A stretch of 24,117 bases of DNA from an uncultured Alistipes sp. (GTDB taxonomy: Bacteria; Bacteroidota; Bacteroidia; Bacteroidales; Rikenellaceae): NCBI GenBank assembly GCA_900552955.1, contig USBO01000013.1, positions 1-24,117 of the forward strand, written 5' to 3'. Under the pieces are notes generated by a model, which saw nothing but the letters and a program-made list of their open reading frames with translations, ran no database searches and was not told the origin of the DNA. Positions 13,279 through 22,236 of this stretch are shown one piece after another (positions within the stretch are counted from its first letter, which is position 1; every line of letters starts with the position of its first letter). A program made the position numbers and the translations under genes.

Positions 13279-16155
13279 TCAGTGAGCGTCGAGCCAGTTT
13301 CCGCCCTCGCCGCATTCGGCGATGAGTTTCACTCTGAGCTTCGCCGCACCCTCCATCTCCTCGGTGACGATCGCGCGCACGCGCTCCGCCTCGCTGCGCA
13401 GCGTGTCGATCACCACCTCGTCGTGCACCTGCAGGATCATCCGAGAACGGATTCCCGCACGGCGGATCGCCTCGGCGATACGCACCATCGCAATATTCAT
13501 GATGTCGGCCGCGCTGCCCTGAATGGGTGCGTTGACGGCGTTGCGCTCGGCCAGCCCGCGCGCCACGGCATTGCGCGACGCGATGTCGTTGAGATAGCGC
13601 CGGCGGCCGAAGATTGTCGTCACGTAGCCCGTCTCGCGCGCCTTCCCGACCACCCGCTCCATATATTCCTTCACCTGGGGGTAGGAGGCGAAATAACCCT
13701 CGATAAGCTCTTTGGCCTCCTTGCGCGGAATGTCGAGCCGCTGACTCAGTCCGAAGGCCGAAATGCCGTAGATGATGCCGAAATTGGCCGTCTTCGCCTT
13801 GCGCCGTTCATCGCCCGTCACCGCGTCGAGCGGCTTGCCGAAGAGCCGCGCAGCCGTCGCGGCGTGGATGTCCTCGCCGTGTTCGAAGGCTGCGATCAGC
13901 GCCTCATCGCCGCTCAGATGCGCCATCAGCCGCAGTTCGACCTGACTGTAATCGGCCGACAGCAGCACATGCTCGTCGTCCGAGGGGATGAAGGCGCGGC
14001 GGATGGGCTTGCCCAGCTCGTCGCGGATCGGGATGTTCTGAAGGTTGGGATTCGTCGACGACAGGCGTCCGGTGGCCGTCACGGCCTGATTGAACGAGGT
14101 GTGGATCTTGCCCGTGCGGCGGTTGACCAGTTGCGGCAGCGCCTCGACATAGGTCGAAAGGAGCTTCTTCACGCCGCGGTATTCGAGGATCAGGTCGATG
14201 ATGCGGTGTTTGTGTGCGAACGACTGCAAATACTCCTCGTCGGTGCAGAACTGCTTCGTGCGCGTCATCTTGGGCTTCTCGGCGATGCGCATCTTGGCGA
14301 AGAGCACCTCGCCCAACTGCCGCGTGGAGTTGATGTTGAGCGACGCCTCGCCCGCTTCGCTGCGGATGTCGGCCTCAAGCTGCGCCATGCGGCGGTTCAG
14401 CTCCACGGCATAGCGCGCCAGCGCCTCGCTGTCGATGCGCACGCCGGCCGTCTCGATGTCGGCCAGCACCTCGATCATCGGCTCCTCGATGTCGAAGTAG
14501 AGGTCGTGCAGCCCCGCCTCCTCGACGAGCGGCAGCAGCGTCCGTTTGAGCCGCAGCGTCACGTCGGCGTCCTCGGCAGCATACTCGGCCACGCGCTCGA
14601 CCCCCACCAGATCCATCGTCAGCTGCCGCGGCCCGCGCCCGATGAGCGTCTCGATCTCGATCGGCTTGTAGTTGAGATAGCGGACCGCCAGCGCATTCAT
14701 GTTGTGACGCGATTCGGGGTCGAGCAGGTAGTGGAGGATCATCGTGTCGTACTTCGGCCCCCGCACCGCGATGCCGATGCGGCGCAGCACCATCAGATCG
14801 AACTTGATGTTTTGGCCGATCTTGGCGATCGTCTCGTCCTCGAACAGGGGACGCAGCAGCTCGGCGTACGCCGGCACCGACCGTTCGTCGCAGGGTACGT
14901 ACCACGCCTCGTGCGGCACGACGGCGAACGACATCCCCACGATGCGGTCGTTGAAGAGGTCGAAGCCGGTGGTCTCCGTATCGAAGCAGAACTCCCCGTA
15001 GCGGCGGATCTCGGCGATCATCGCCCGCAGCTCGTCGGCCGTGCGGACGATCCGGTAGTCGTGGGGCGTCGTCTGAGCGCTCTCCATCTCGGGTTCGGCG
15101 GGCAGCGGCTCTCCGTCGACAGCCTCCTGCGCGGCCGCTGCGGGCTGAGGCGCGGACGTATCGGCGGGCGCTGCGAACAGATCGCCCTGTCCGGCCAGCG
15201 CCGCCTTCCTGGCAGCGGCCGACTTGGCACGCGCCATCTCGGCCAGCTGCCGCTGCGGATCCTGCCGCGGCCCGTCGCTCTCCTCGAGCGGCGCAACGTT
15301 CTGCAGATCGCGCAGAAACATCGTGAAATCGAGTTCGGCGAAGAGCGCCCGCAGTTCGTCCAGATTGGGCGGACACATCGTCAGCTCCTCGGGCCGGAAC
15401 TCGATCGGCACATCCAGCCGGATCGTCGTGAGCGTCTTGGCCAGCAGCAATTTGTCGCCCCAGGCGGCGATGCTCTCGCCCTGTTTGCCCCTGATGCGGT
15501 CGACGTTGGCCAGTATGTTTTCGACCGTGCCCCATGTCTGCACTAGCTTGCAGGCGCCCTTCTCGCCGATGCCCGGCACGCCCGGGATGTTGTCCGAGGC
15601 ATCGCCCCACAGCGCCAGTATGTCGCGCACGAGCGTCGGATCGTCGATGCCGTAGTGGGCGCGGATGGCTTCGCAGTCGACCACCTCGATGCCGTCGCCC
15701 TTCTGCTTGTAGAGCTTGCAGCAGGCGCGCACGAGCTGGCCGTAATCCTTGTCGGGCGTTACCATGAAGACCTCGTAGCCCTCGGCCGCCGCCTTCTGCG
15801 ACAGGGTGCCGATCACGTCGTCGGCCTCGAACCCCTCGACCTCGAGCACCGGCACGCACATCGCGTCGAGAATGCGCTTAATGTAGGGTACCGACAGCGC
15901 AATGTCTTCGGGCGTCGCCGGACGGTTGGCCTTGTATTCGGGATAGATCTCGCGGCGGAAACTGCCGCCCGCGGGGTCGAACGCCACGCCCAGCAGATCG
16001 GGCCGCTCGCGTTTGAGGATGTCGCGCAGAAACTTCACGAAGCCGAAGACGACCGACGTGTTCATCCCCGTGCGGTTGCGCATCGGCCGCGACAGAAACG
16101 CATAATAGTATTTGTAGATCAGTGCGTAGGCATCGACCAGAAACAATTTTTTCAT
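13279..16155 (-). CDS. polA: DNA polymerase I
   Basis: PolA fills gaps and removes RNA primers in replication and repair. The start is placed at 16155, where MKKLFLVDAYALIYK fits the family; the frame extends 20 codons further up but that part has no resemblance. The 958-residue protein has all three domains. The 5'-3' nuclease occupies about 1-285, with VAFD, ANRPATPEDI, EGFEADDVIG and GDASDNIPGVPGIG. An Ala/Gln-rich linker runs from about 295 to 365. The 3'-5' proofreading domain is intact, with DTETTG near 392, the IGQNIKFD motif and YAAEDADV. The polymerase domain follows, with motif A SADYSQVELR near 733, motif B RRKAKTANFGIIYG and motif C LQVHDEVVID near 910. It lies 62 nt behind queD and may be co-transcribed with it; no separate promoter was seen. 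Confidence 0.97.
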   Translation of the reverse strand: MKKLFLVDAYALIYKYYYAFLSRPMRNRTGMNTSVVFGFVKFLRDILKRERPDLLGVAFDPAGGSFRREIYPEYKANRPATPEDIALSVPYIKRILDAMCVPVLEVEGFEADDVIGTLSQKAAAEGYEVFMVTPDKDYGQLVRACCKLYKQKGDGIEVVDCEAIRAHYGIDDPTLVRDILALWGDASDNIPGVPGIGEKGACKLVQTWGTVENILANVDRIRGKQGESIAAWGDKLLLAKTLTTIRLDVPIEFRPEELTMCPPNLDELRALFAELDFTMFLRDLQNVAPLEESDGPRQDPQRQLAEMARAKSAAARKAALAGQGDLFAAPADTSAPQPAAAAQEAVDGEPLPAEPEMESAQTTPHDYRIVRTADELRAMIAEIRRYGEFCFDTETTGFDLFNDRIVGMSFAVVPHEAWYVPCDERSVPAYAELLRPLFEDETIAKIGQNIKFDLMVLRRIGIAVRGPKYDTMILHYLLDPESRHNMNALAVRYLNYKPIEIETLIGRGPRQLTMDLVGVERVAEYAAEDADVTLRLKRTLLPLVEEAGLHDLYFDIEEPMIEVLADIETAGVRIDSEALARYAVELNRRMAQLEADIRSEAGEASLNINSTRQLGEVLFAKMRIAEKPKMTRTKQFCTDEEYLQSFAHKHRIIDLILEYRGVKKLLSTYVEALPQLVNRRTGKIHTSFNQAVTATGRLSSTNPNLQNIPIRDELGKPIRRAFIPSDDEHVLLSADYSQVELRLMAHLSGDEALIAAFEHGEDIHAATAARLFGKPLDAVTGDERRKAKTANFGIIYGISAFGLSQRLDIPRKEAKELIEGYFASYPQVKEYMERVVGKARETGYVTTIFGRRRYLNDIASRNAVARGLAERNAVNAPIQGSAADIMNIAMVRIAEAIRRAGIRSRMILQVHDEVVIDTLRSEAERVRAIVTEEMEGAAKLRVKLIAECGEGGNWLDAH

Positions 16156-16217
16156 ACTTATTCCGTTATGCGCCGCTCGCGGTCCGATCGCCGAGTCTCG
16201 GACGCTCCGCAGCACTG

Positions 16218-16670
16218 TCAGTCATTGTCCTCGGCGAACCACTCGGCATAGGAGGTGGCCGTCTCGTGCAGCCGCAGCGCATGGAGCTCCACCCCGCGGG
16301 GCAGCCGCTGCGCGATGCGGGCGGCGAAATCGGCCAGCATGTTCTCGCACGTGGGCTGATAGCCGACCCGCACCACCCGTTCGAAGCGTGCGCCGAGTGC
16401 GGCCACCAACACATCGTTGGCCTGCGAGGCCCGCACCACGAAAGCGTGGTCGAGCCGCTGCACGACCTCCTCGCCCACGATGCGTTTGAGCTGCCCGAAA
16501 TCCATCACCATCCCCAGCTTGGGATCGCGCTCGTCGCTGACCGGCACGCCCCGCACGGTCACGAACAACCGGTACGAATGGCCGTGTATCTCGCGGCAGG
16601 CGCCGTCGTAGCCTTCGAGCAGATGGGCCGCCTCGAACGAAAACTCCTTGGTAAGTCTTATCTTGGTCAT
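16218..16670 (-). CDS. queD: 6-carboxy-5,6,7,8-tetrahydropterin synthase (QueD/PTPS family)
   Basis: QueD converts 7,8-dihydroneopterin triphosphate to 6-carboxytetrahydropterin, the first committed step to preQ0 and queuosine. The 150-residue protein shows the zinc ligands H16 (FSFEAAH), H29 and H31 (HGHSY), and the catalytic cysteine C25 four residues before the HGH motif, as in QueD. The YQPTCENMLADF stretch and the glutamate in LHETATSYAEW complete the active site. Length is slightly above the E. coli protein. A few family members make tetrahydrobiopterin precursors instead. It lies behind the Lrp gene, but a 14-bp hairpin separates them, and no good promoter is visible in the 108-nt gap. 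Confidence 0.9.
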   Translation of the reverse strand: MTKIRLTKEFSFEAAHLLEGYDGACREIHGHSYRLFVTVRGVPVSDERDPKLGMVMDFGQLKRIVGEEVVQRLDHAFVVRASQANDVLVAALGARFERVVRVGYQPTCENMLADFAARIAQRLPRGVELHALRLHETATSYAEWFAEDND

Positions 16671-16689
16671 AGTTCTCTCTTATCACGAA

Positions 16690-16721
16690 ACGGGCCGGAA
16701 TGAGAGTTCATTTCGGCCCGT
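16690..16721 (-). terminator. Intrinsic terminator or attenuator between the Lrp gene and queD
   Basis: Arms 16690-16703 and 16708-16721 pair over 14 bp (one G-T wobble) around a 4-nt loop. Read on the minus strand the stem is followed by TTTCGTG. It lies 57 nt after the Lrp stop and 19 nt before the queD start, so there is no room for a full promoter between hairpin and queD. Confidence 0.65.
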
Positions 16722-16778
16722 CCGGTCATACGCCGCCGTGCGAGTCCCCGTTTCGGTGCCCGCCTCCGGCGCGCGGCG

Positions 16779-17252
16779 TCAATCGTGCAGGCAGTCGACG
16801 TAGATCTGACGCTGGAACGCCTCGTTGAGCGAAATATAGGTCTGTGTGGTCGAAATGCCTGGAATGGCCAGAATCCGGTCGCAAAGCGTCGTCATCAGGT
16901 GTTCGTTGTCGACGCAGTACAACTTCACGAAGATGTTGTAGGTTCCCGTGATGAAATGACACTCCACGATCTCGGGAATCTGCTTGAGCCGATCGACGGT
17001 CTGCATCAGGATTGACACGTCCTGCAACCGGATGCCGATGTAGGCGCAGACGTCGAATCCCAACATCTTGGGGTCGACCACCAGACGGCTGCCGAGAATC
17101 ACTCCCGATTCGTCGAGTTTCTTGATGCGCTGGTGGATGGCAGCACCCGAAATTCCGCATTTGCGGGCGATCTCCAGAAAGGGCATACGCGCATTGGTGA
17201 TCAGAAACTTGAGAATCTTCCGATCGATGGCGTCGATAACAACCTGTGACAT
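16779..17252 (-). CDS. Lrp/AsnC family transcriptional regulator
   Basis: The 157-residue protein has the standard two-part structure: an N-terminal winged HTH (about 6-60, with IDRKILKFLITNARMPFLEI and ISGAAIHQRIKKLDESGVI) and a C-terminal RAM/ligand-binding domain (about 70-150, with the dimer-forming strand FITGTYNIFVKLYC). Members of the family sense amino acids and form octamers or hexadecamers. It starts only 6 nt after the kbl stop, so it is co-transcribed with a threonine/glycine catabolic enzyme. It may respond to threonine, glycine or a related amino acid, or control kbl itself; this is inference from context. Confidence 0.92.
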   Translation of the reverse strand: MSQVVIDAIDRKILKFLITNARMPFLEIARKCGISGAAIHQRIKKLDESGVILGSRLVVDPKMLGFDVCAYIGIRLQDVSILMQTVDRLKQIPEIVECHFITGTYNIFVKLYCVDNEHLMTTLCDRILAIPGISTTQTYISLNEAFQRQIYVDCLHD

Positions 17253-17258
17253 ATCCTC

Positions 17259-18446
17259 TTATTTTAAGACGTTCAGTTCCCTGCCCACCTTGACGAAGGC
17301 GGCGATGCAGCGGTCGAGCTGTTCGACGGTGTGGCCCGCCGAGACCTGCACGCGGATGCGCGCCTGCCCCCTGGGCACCACGGGATAGTAGAATCCCGTA
17401 ACGAAAACGCCCTCGTCCTGCAGCCGGGCGGCGAACTCCTGCGACAGCTTGGCGTCGTAGAGCATCACGGCGCAGATGGCCGACTGCGTAGGTTTGATGT
17501 CGAAGCCGGCGGCCATCATCCCCGCGCGGAAGTGCTCCACGTTGGCCACCAGCCGGTCGTGCAGTTCATTGCTCTCGTCGAGCATCCTGAACAGTTCGAT
17601 GCCGGCACCCACCACGGCGGGCGGCAGCGAGTTGGAGAAAAGGTAGGGGCGCGACCGCTGCCGCAGCATGTCGATGATCTCGCGGCGGCCCGTCGTGAAG
17701 CCGCCCACGGCGCCGCCGAAGGCTTTGCCCAGCGTACCGGTCAGGATGTCGACCTCGCCACGCAGATCGTAAAGTTCGGTGATGCCGCGGCCCGTGGCAC
17801 CCAGCACGCCGGCCGAGTGGCATTCGTCGACCATCACCAGCGCGTCGTATTGCCGTGCCAGCCGGCAGATTTCGTCGAGCGGCGCGGCGTTGCCGTCCAT
17901 CGAGAAGACGCCGTCGGTGCAGATCACGCGGAAGCGCTGCGCCTGCGCACGCTTCAGACAATCCTCCAGCGCCTCCATGTCGGCATTGGCGTAACGGTAG
18001 CGCACCGCCTTCGAGAGGCGCACGCCGTCGATGATCGAGGCGTGGTTGAGCGCATCCGAGATGATGGCGTCCTGCTCGGTGAAGAGCGGTTCGAAGACGC
18101 CGCCGTTGGCATCGAAGCAGGCGGCGTAGAGGATCGTATCCTCCGTGCCGAAATAGTCGGCGATGGCACGTTCCAACTCCTTGTGAATATCCTGACAGCC
18201 GCAGATGAACCGCACCGACGACATACCGAAACCGCGCGCGTCCATCGCCCGTTTGGCCGCCTCGATCAGGCGTTCGTTGTCCGAAAGTCCCAGATAGTTG
18301 TTGGCGCAGAAATTGAGCGCCGGACGGCCCGCCACTTCGATTTCGGCACGTTGCGGAGAGGCGATCACCCGCTCGGTCTTGTACAGGCCCGCAGCTTGGA
18401 TATCAGCCAGTTCCTGTCGAAGATATTCCTTGATTTTCCCGTACAT
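17259..18446 (-). CDS. kbl: Glycine C-acetyltransferase (2-amino-3-ketobutyrate CoA ligase)
   Basis: This PLP enzyme cleaves 2-amino-3-oxobutyrate with CoA to glycine and acetyl-CoA, the second step of threonine breakdown after threonine dehydrogenase. The 395-residue length matches E. coli Kbl (398). Visible family motifs are NFCANNYLGL (45-54), SVRFICG, TDGVFSMDGNAAP, the PLP-contacting VDECHSAGVLG and the lysine K241 in TGTLGKAFGG that forms the Schiff base. The close relative serine palmitoyltransferase and the related AONS (BioF) are less likely because the whole sequence tracks Kbl. No threonine dehydrogenase gene is in the window. It has its own -7 element upstream and is followed by the Lrp-type gene after 6 nt. 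Confidence 0.93.
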   Translation of the reverse strand: MYGKIKEYLRQELADIQAAGLYKTERVIASPQRAEIEVAGRPALNFCANNYLGLSDNERLIEAAKRAMDARGFGMSSVRFICGCQDIHKELERAIADYFGTEDTILYAACFDANGGVFEPLFTEQDAIISDALNHASIIDGVRLSKAVRYRYANADMEALEDCLKRAQAQRFRVICTDGVFSMDGNAAPLDEICRLARQYDALVMVDECHSAGVLGATGRGITELYDLRGEVDILTGTLGKAFGGAVGGFTTGRREIIDMLRQRSRPYLFSNSLPPAVVGAGIELFRMLDESNELHDRLVANVEHFRAGMMAAGFDIKPTQSAICAVMLYDAKLSQEFAARLQDEGVFVTGFYYPVVPRGQARIRVQVSAGHTVEQLDRCIAAFVKVGRELNVLK

Positions 18447-18494
18447 CGGTTAAAAGTTTTAAGATTTCACACAGGATATCTTATGATCTGAAAG

Positions 18495-18502
18495 CAAAGG
18501 TA
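18495..18502 (-). promoter_or_regulatory. -7 promoter element of the kbl-lrp unit
   Basis: On the minus strand TACCTTTG is an exact match to TAnnTTTG and would start transcription about 40 nt before the kbl ATG. No clear -33 TTTG is seen. Confidence 0.6.
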
Positions 18503-18680
18503 AAAATTTAAAATGAAAAAGCCTGTTTCCGACCCGTTTTTTTGCCCGGGACCGCAAAAAAAAGAGGCTGCTTTTCCCTGCGCAAGCGCGGCCCCACAGC
18601 CGTCCGATGCGCAGCGACGCTCCGGAAACGATCCGCACGAATATACTCCGTCCGCCCGCAGAAAGGTTCTATTCCGCATG

Positions 18681-18709
18681 AAAAAAACGACGGGAGGCAT
18701 GACCTCCCG
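18681..18709 (-). terminator. Intrinsic terminator of the nadA-S46 peptidase unit
   Basis: CGGGAGG (18691-18697) pairs with CCTCCCG (18703-18709) around a 5-nt loop. On the minus strand it is followed, after three bases, by a T7 run (plus 18681-18687). It starts 24 nt after the peptidase stop. Confidence 0.85.
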
Positions 18710-18733
18710 CCGAAACCACACGCCGCACACGCG

Positions 18734-20881
18734 TCACAGCGCGACCGGCCGGCCGTTGCGCACGAGCGTCATCTCGCGCAGCAGATAGCCCGCGTCGGCG
18801 AATTTGTCGATGACGAAGAGCACGTAGCGGATGTCCACCGAAATGGTGCGTTGCAGCGCCGGTTCGAAGGCCACGTCGCCCGACATCGCCTCCCAGTTGC
18901 CGTCGAAGGCCAGCCCCAGCAGCTCGCCCCGACCGTTCATGATGGGCGAACCCGAGTTGCCGCCCGTGATGTCGAGATCGGCCAGAAAGGCCACCGGCAG
19001 CTCGCCCCGCGCATCGGCATAGGGGCCGTAATCCTGCGCCGCATAGAGCTCTTTGAGCCGCCCGGGCACGGTGAACTCCTCGGGATTGGCGGGATCCTCC
19101 TTCTCCATGACGCCGCGCAGCGTCGTATAGTGACGATAGGTCACGCCGTCGGCCGGATCGTACGGCAGCACCTGCCCGTAGGTGAGGCGGATCGTGAAAT
19201 TGGCGTCCGACGCCCACGCCCGGTCGGGATGCTGCCGCATCAGTCCGCGGATATAGAGCCGGTGGCCGTCGGCATACTGCCGCTTCGAATCCTCCTGCCG
19301 CTGCTCCAGCTCGGCCATCTTGCCGATCACCGAGCGCGTCAGCATCGCGGCCGGATCGCTGTCGAGCCGCTCGCGCGAGAAGTCGTCCACGAAGGCCAGG
19401 GCAGCCTCCTCGTCGGCGAACAGCGAGTTGTCGTAGAGGTAATCCACTGCGGCATCCAAATCGTCGAACCGCCCTTCGGCCGCGACGAAGAGGTCGGGCA
19501 GCTCGCTGACATGCTCGCGCACCAGCTCGAACATACGGCGCGCCACGCGCCGGTCGGTCGCCGGACTGTAGTCCTTATAGAATTTGCGCAAGCGCGCCTT
19601 GAGCGTCTCGGGATCGTCGAGCCGCTTGCCCTTCTTCCCCACCGCGGCGATCACATAGGCCGCCGGCGTCATGATCTCCACCGAACGCTGCAACGCCTCG
19701 TCAAGGTACTGCTGCGCGGCATAGGCGTCGTTGCTCGCAGCCAGCGCGTCGCGGATCATTCCCAGCGCCTCGTCGTAACGTTCGCCGTCCACGCTGTTGG
19801 CCTCGGCCCATTGCTGGAAAGCGCGCTCCTGCGCCTGCTTCTTCCCCTTGACGTCGAGCCGCACGATGCCGCGCGACATACCCATCGCATTCTTCCAGTA
19901 GTTCGACGACTGGGCGTACTTCGAGGCATACTGGATACGCACCCTGTCGCTGGCGGCCATATCCTCGGCCAGAATCCGCTGCCGCTCGCCGCGCACGGCG
20001 ATGCGCTGCGGATTGGTGATCCCCAGCATGCGGTCGATCTCATACGAAGTCATGTAGCGCTGCGTCGAGCCCGGGAAGCCCATTATCATGGCGAAATCCC
20101 CCTCGTCGTAGCCGTCGAGCGCCACCTTCAGATAGGTTTCGGCCTTGTAGGGGACATTCTTCGGCGAGTAGGCGGCCGGCCGGTTGTCCTTGCCGGCATA
20201 GATGCGGAACACCGAGAAGTCGCCCGTGTGACGCGGCCACATCCAGTTGTCGGTGTCGCCGCCGAACTTGCCGATCGAATTGGGGGGCGTCCCCACCAGC
20301 CGGACATCCTCGTAGACCTCCATCACGAAGGCGAAATACTGGTTGCCGCCGAAGAAGGGCCTGACCGTGATCTCCATCCCGGGGTGCTCCCTCTCCAGTC
20401 GCTTGCGCACCTCGGCCGCGTATCGTTTCACCAGCCCCACACGCTCCTCGCCCAGGGCCGTCGACGGCACGGCGCCCAGCACCTCGGCCGTCACGTCGGC
20501 GATATGGCGGATGAACCGCACCTTCAGCCCGGGCGCAGGCAGCTCCTCGGCCCGTGAACGGGCCCAGAAGCCGTTGCGCAGAAAGTCGTGTTCGACCGAC
20601 GACAGCGACTGGATCGCGCCGTAGCCGCAATGGTGGTTCGTCAGCAGCAGCCCCTCGGGCGAGACCACCTCGCCCGTGCAACCGCCGCCGAAGATGACGA
20701 TCGCATCCTTGAGCGACGAGGCGTCGGCGGCGTAGATCTGCTCGGCCGAGAGCTCGCACCCCTTGGCCCGCATGTCGGCGATATTCATCTGCCGGAGGTA
20801 GGGCAGCAGCCACATTCCCTCGTCGGCCGCCGCCGTCGCGGCAAACAGCGCCGCGAACAAAAGCATCGAAATCTTTTTCAT
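18734..20881 (-). CDS. S46 family dipeptidyl-peptidase, DPP7-like
   Basis: S46 enzymes release dipeptides from the N-terminus of oligopeptides in the periplasm and let asaccharolytic Bacteroidetes feed on protein. The 715-residue protein has a signal peptide (1-19) and the mature start DEGMWLL typical of the family. The chymotrypsin-like triad is visible: H84 in TNHHCGYG, D221 in PRHTGDFSVFRIY and S643 in GGNSGSP. The residue 18 positions after the serine, which sets S1 specificity, is glycine (LAFDGNW). Acidic-specific DPP11 has arginine there and DPP7 has glycine, so a preference for hydrophobic P1 residues is inferred. It lies 21 nt behind nadA in the same direction without a promoter of its own, and a terminator follows. 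Length matches the family (~710-720). Confidence 0.94.
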   Translation of the reverse strand: MKKISMLLFAALFAATAAADEGMWLLPYLRQMNIADMRAKGCELSAEQIYAADASSLKDAIVIFGGGCTGEVVSPEGLLLTNHHCGYGAIQSLSSVEHDFLRNGFWARSRAEELPAPGLKVRFIRHIADVTAEVLGAVPSTALGEERVGLVKRYAAEVRKRLEREHPGMEITVRPFFGGNQYFAFVMEVYEDVRLVGTPPNSIGKFGGDTDNWMWPRHTGDFSVFRIYAGKDNRPAAYSPKNVPYKAETYLKVALDGYDEGDFAMIMGFPGSTQRYMTSYEIDRMLGITNPQRIAVRGERQRILAEDMAASDRVRIQYASKYAQSSNYWKNAMGMSRGIVRLDVKGKKQAQERAFQQWAEANSVDGERYDEALGMIRDALAASNDAYAAQQYLDEALQRSVEIMTPAAYVIAAVGKKGKRLDDPETLKARLRKFYKDYSPATDRRVARRMFELVREHVSELPDLFVAAEGRFDDLDAAVDYLYDNSLFADEEAALAFVDDFSRERLDSDPAAMLTRSVIGKMAELEQRQEDSKRQYADGHRLYIRGLMRQHPDRAWASDANFTIRLTYGQVLPYDPADGVTYRHYTTLRGVMEKEDPANPEEFTVPGRLKELYAAQDYGPYADARGELPVAFLADLDITGGNSGSPIMNGRGELLGLAFDGNWEAMSGDVAFEPALQRTISVDIRYVLFVIDKFADAGYLLREMTLVRNGRPVAL

Positions 20882-20902
20882 AGGTCTATCGTTGATTCAC
20901 AC

Positions 20903-21832
<930 letters not shown>

Positions 21833-21840
21833 CGTTTGTT

Positions 21841-22231
21841 TTTATTTTTAAATTCAATTTTAATTTAATAAAGAAAAAGAAGATAAATAATGCCTGTCGA
21901 TAATGTCGATAACTTTCTCTTCCGAAAATTTATGAGCATCCGCCGCAGGATAGTGTCGATTACTTTTTTTTCTTCTTTTTATTCAAGCTATTGAATTCTA
22001 ATTGTTTTAAATGAAAATTCAAAAATAATCGACAATTGTGCATAACGGTTATCGACAGATCGACAGCCTTCGATTCTCAACAATTTTTCATCGGCGGCGG
22101 AGTCGGCGGGGACGACAAGTTTTCAAAACTTTTTCTTGTTTTTTCCGACATTCCGTACATACGGGCTCCGGTGCGGATTTGCAACTTTTCGCCCCGGGAA
22201 GTTGTTGCGAATTGTCGTCGGGTTATCCACA
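21841..22231. other. oriC: Candidate chromosomal replication origin (DnaA-box array in AT-rich DNA)
   Basis: This gene-free stretch between nadA and mrp is very AT-rich, with about 90% A+T at 21841-21890 and another T/A-rich block at 21963-22025, in an otherwise GC-rich window. It carries clustered 9-mers. Exact DnaA boxes (TTATNCACA) are TTATCCACA at 22223-22231 (plus) and TTATGCACA at 22037-22045 (minus). One-mismatch variants TTATCGACA are at 21895-21903 and 21904-21912 (both minus, directly adjacent) and 22049-22057 (plus). TAATCGACA is at 21954-21962 (minus) and 22026-22034 (plus). The boxes face each other around the second AT block. This is the structure expected of an origin with an unwinding element. 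No dnaA gene is adjacent, which is not required in Bacteroidetes. An array for another regulator is the alternative. Confidence 0.6.
21895..21912 (-). repeat. Two abutting copies of TTATCGACA
   Basis: TGTCGATAA occurs twice in direct succession with no spacer on the plus strand, that is, two tandem TTATCGACA on the minus strand. They are part of the DnaA-box-like array. Confidence 0.9.
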
Positions 22232-22236
22232 GCTTT

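Noticed and set aside
13264..15546. Long open frame on the plus strand opposite polA
   Set aside because: It is the antisense shadow of a strongly conserved GC-rich gene, His/Arg/Asp-rich, with no recognisable domain.
16156..16215. 20-codon N-terminal extension of polA
   Set aside because: The sequence shows no family resemblance, and MKKLFLVDAYAL at 16155 is the normal PolA start.
18537..18562. TTTTTTTGC / GCAAAAAAA inverted repeat before kbl
   Set aside because: The stem is almost all A-T pairs around an 8-nt loop and lies outside any transcript end; it is not a convincing terminator or operator.
18542..20557. Long open frame on the plus strand opposite the S46 peptidase
   Set aside because: It is an antisense shadow with the same unnatural His/Arg-rich composition; the minus-strand product is unmistakable.
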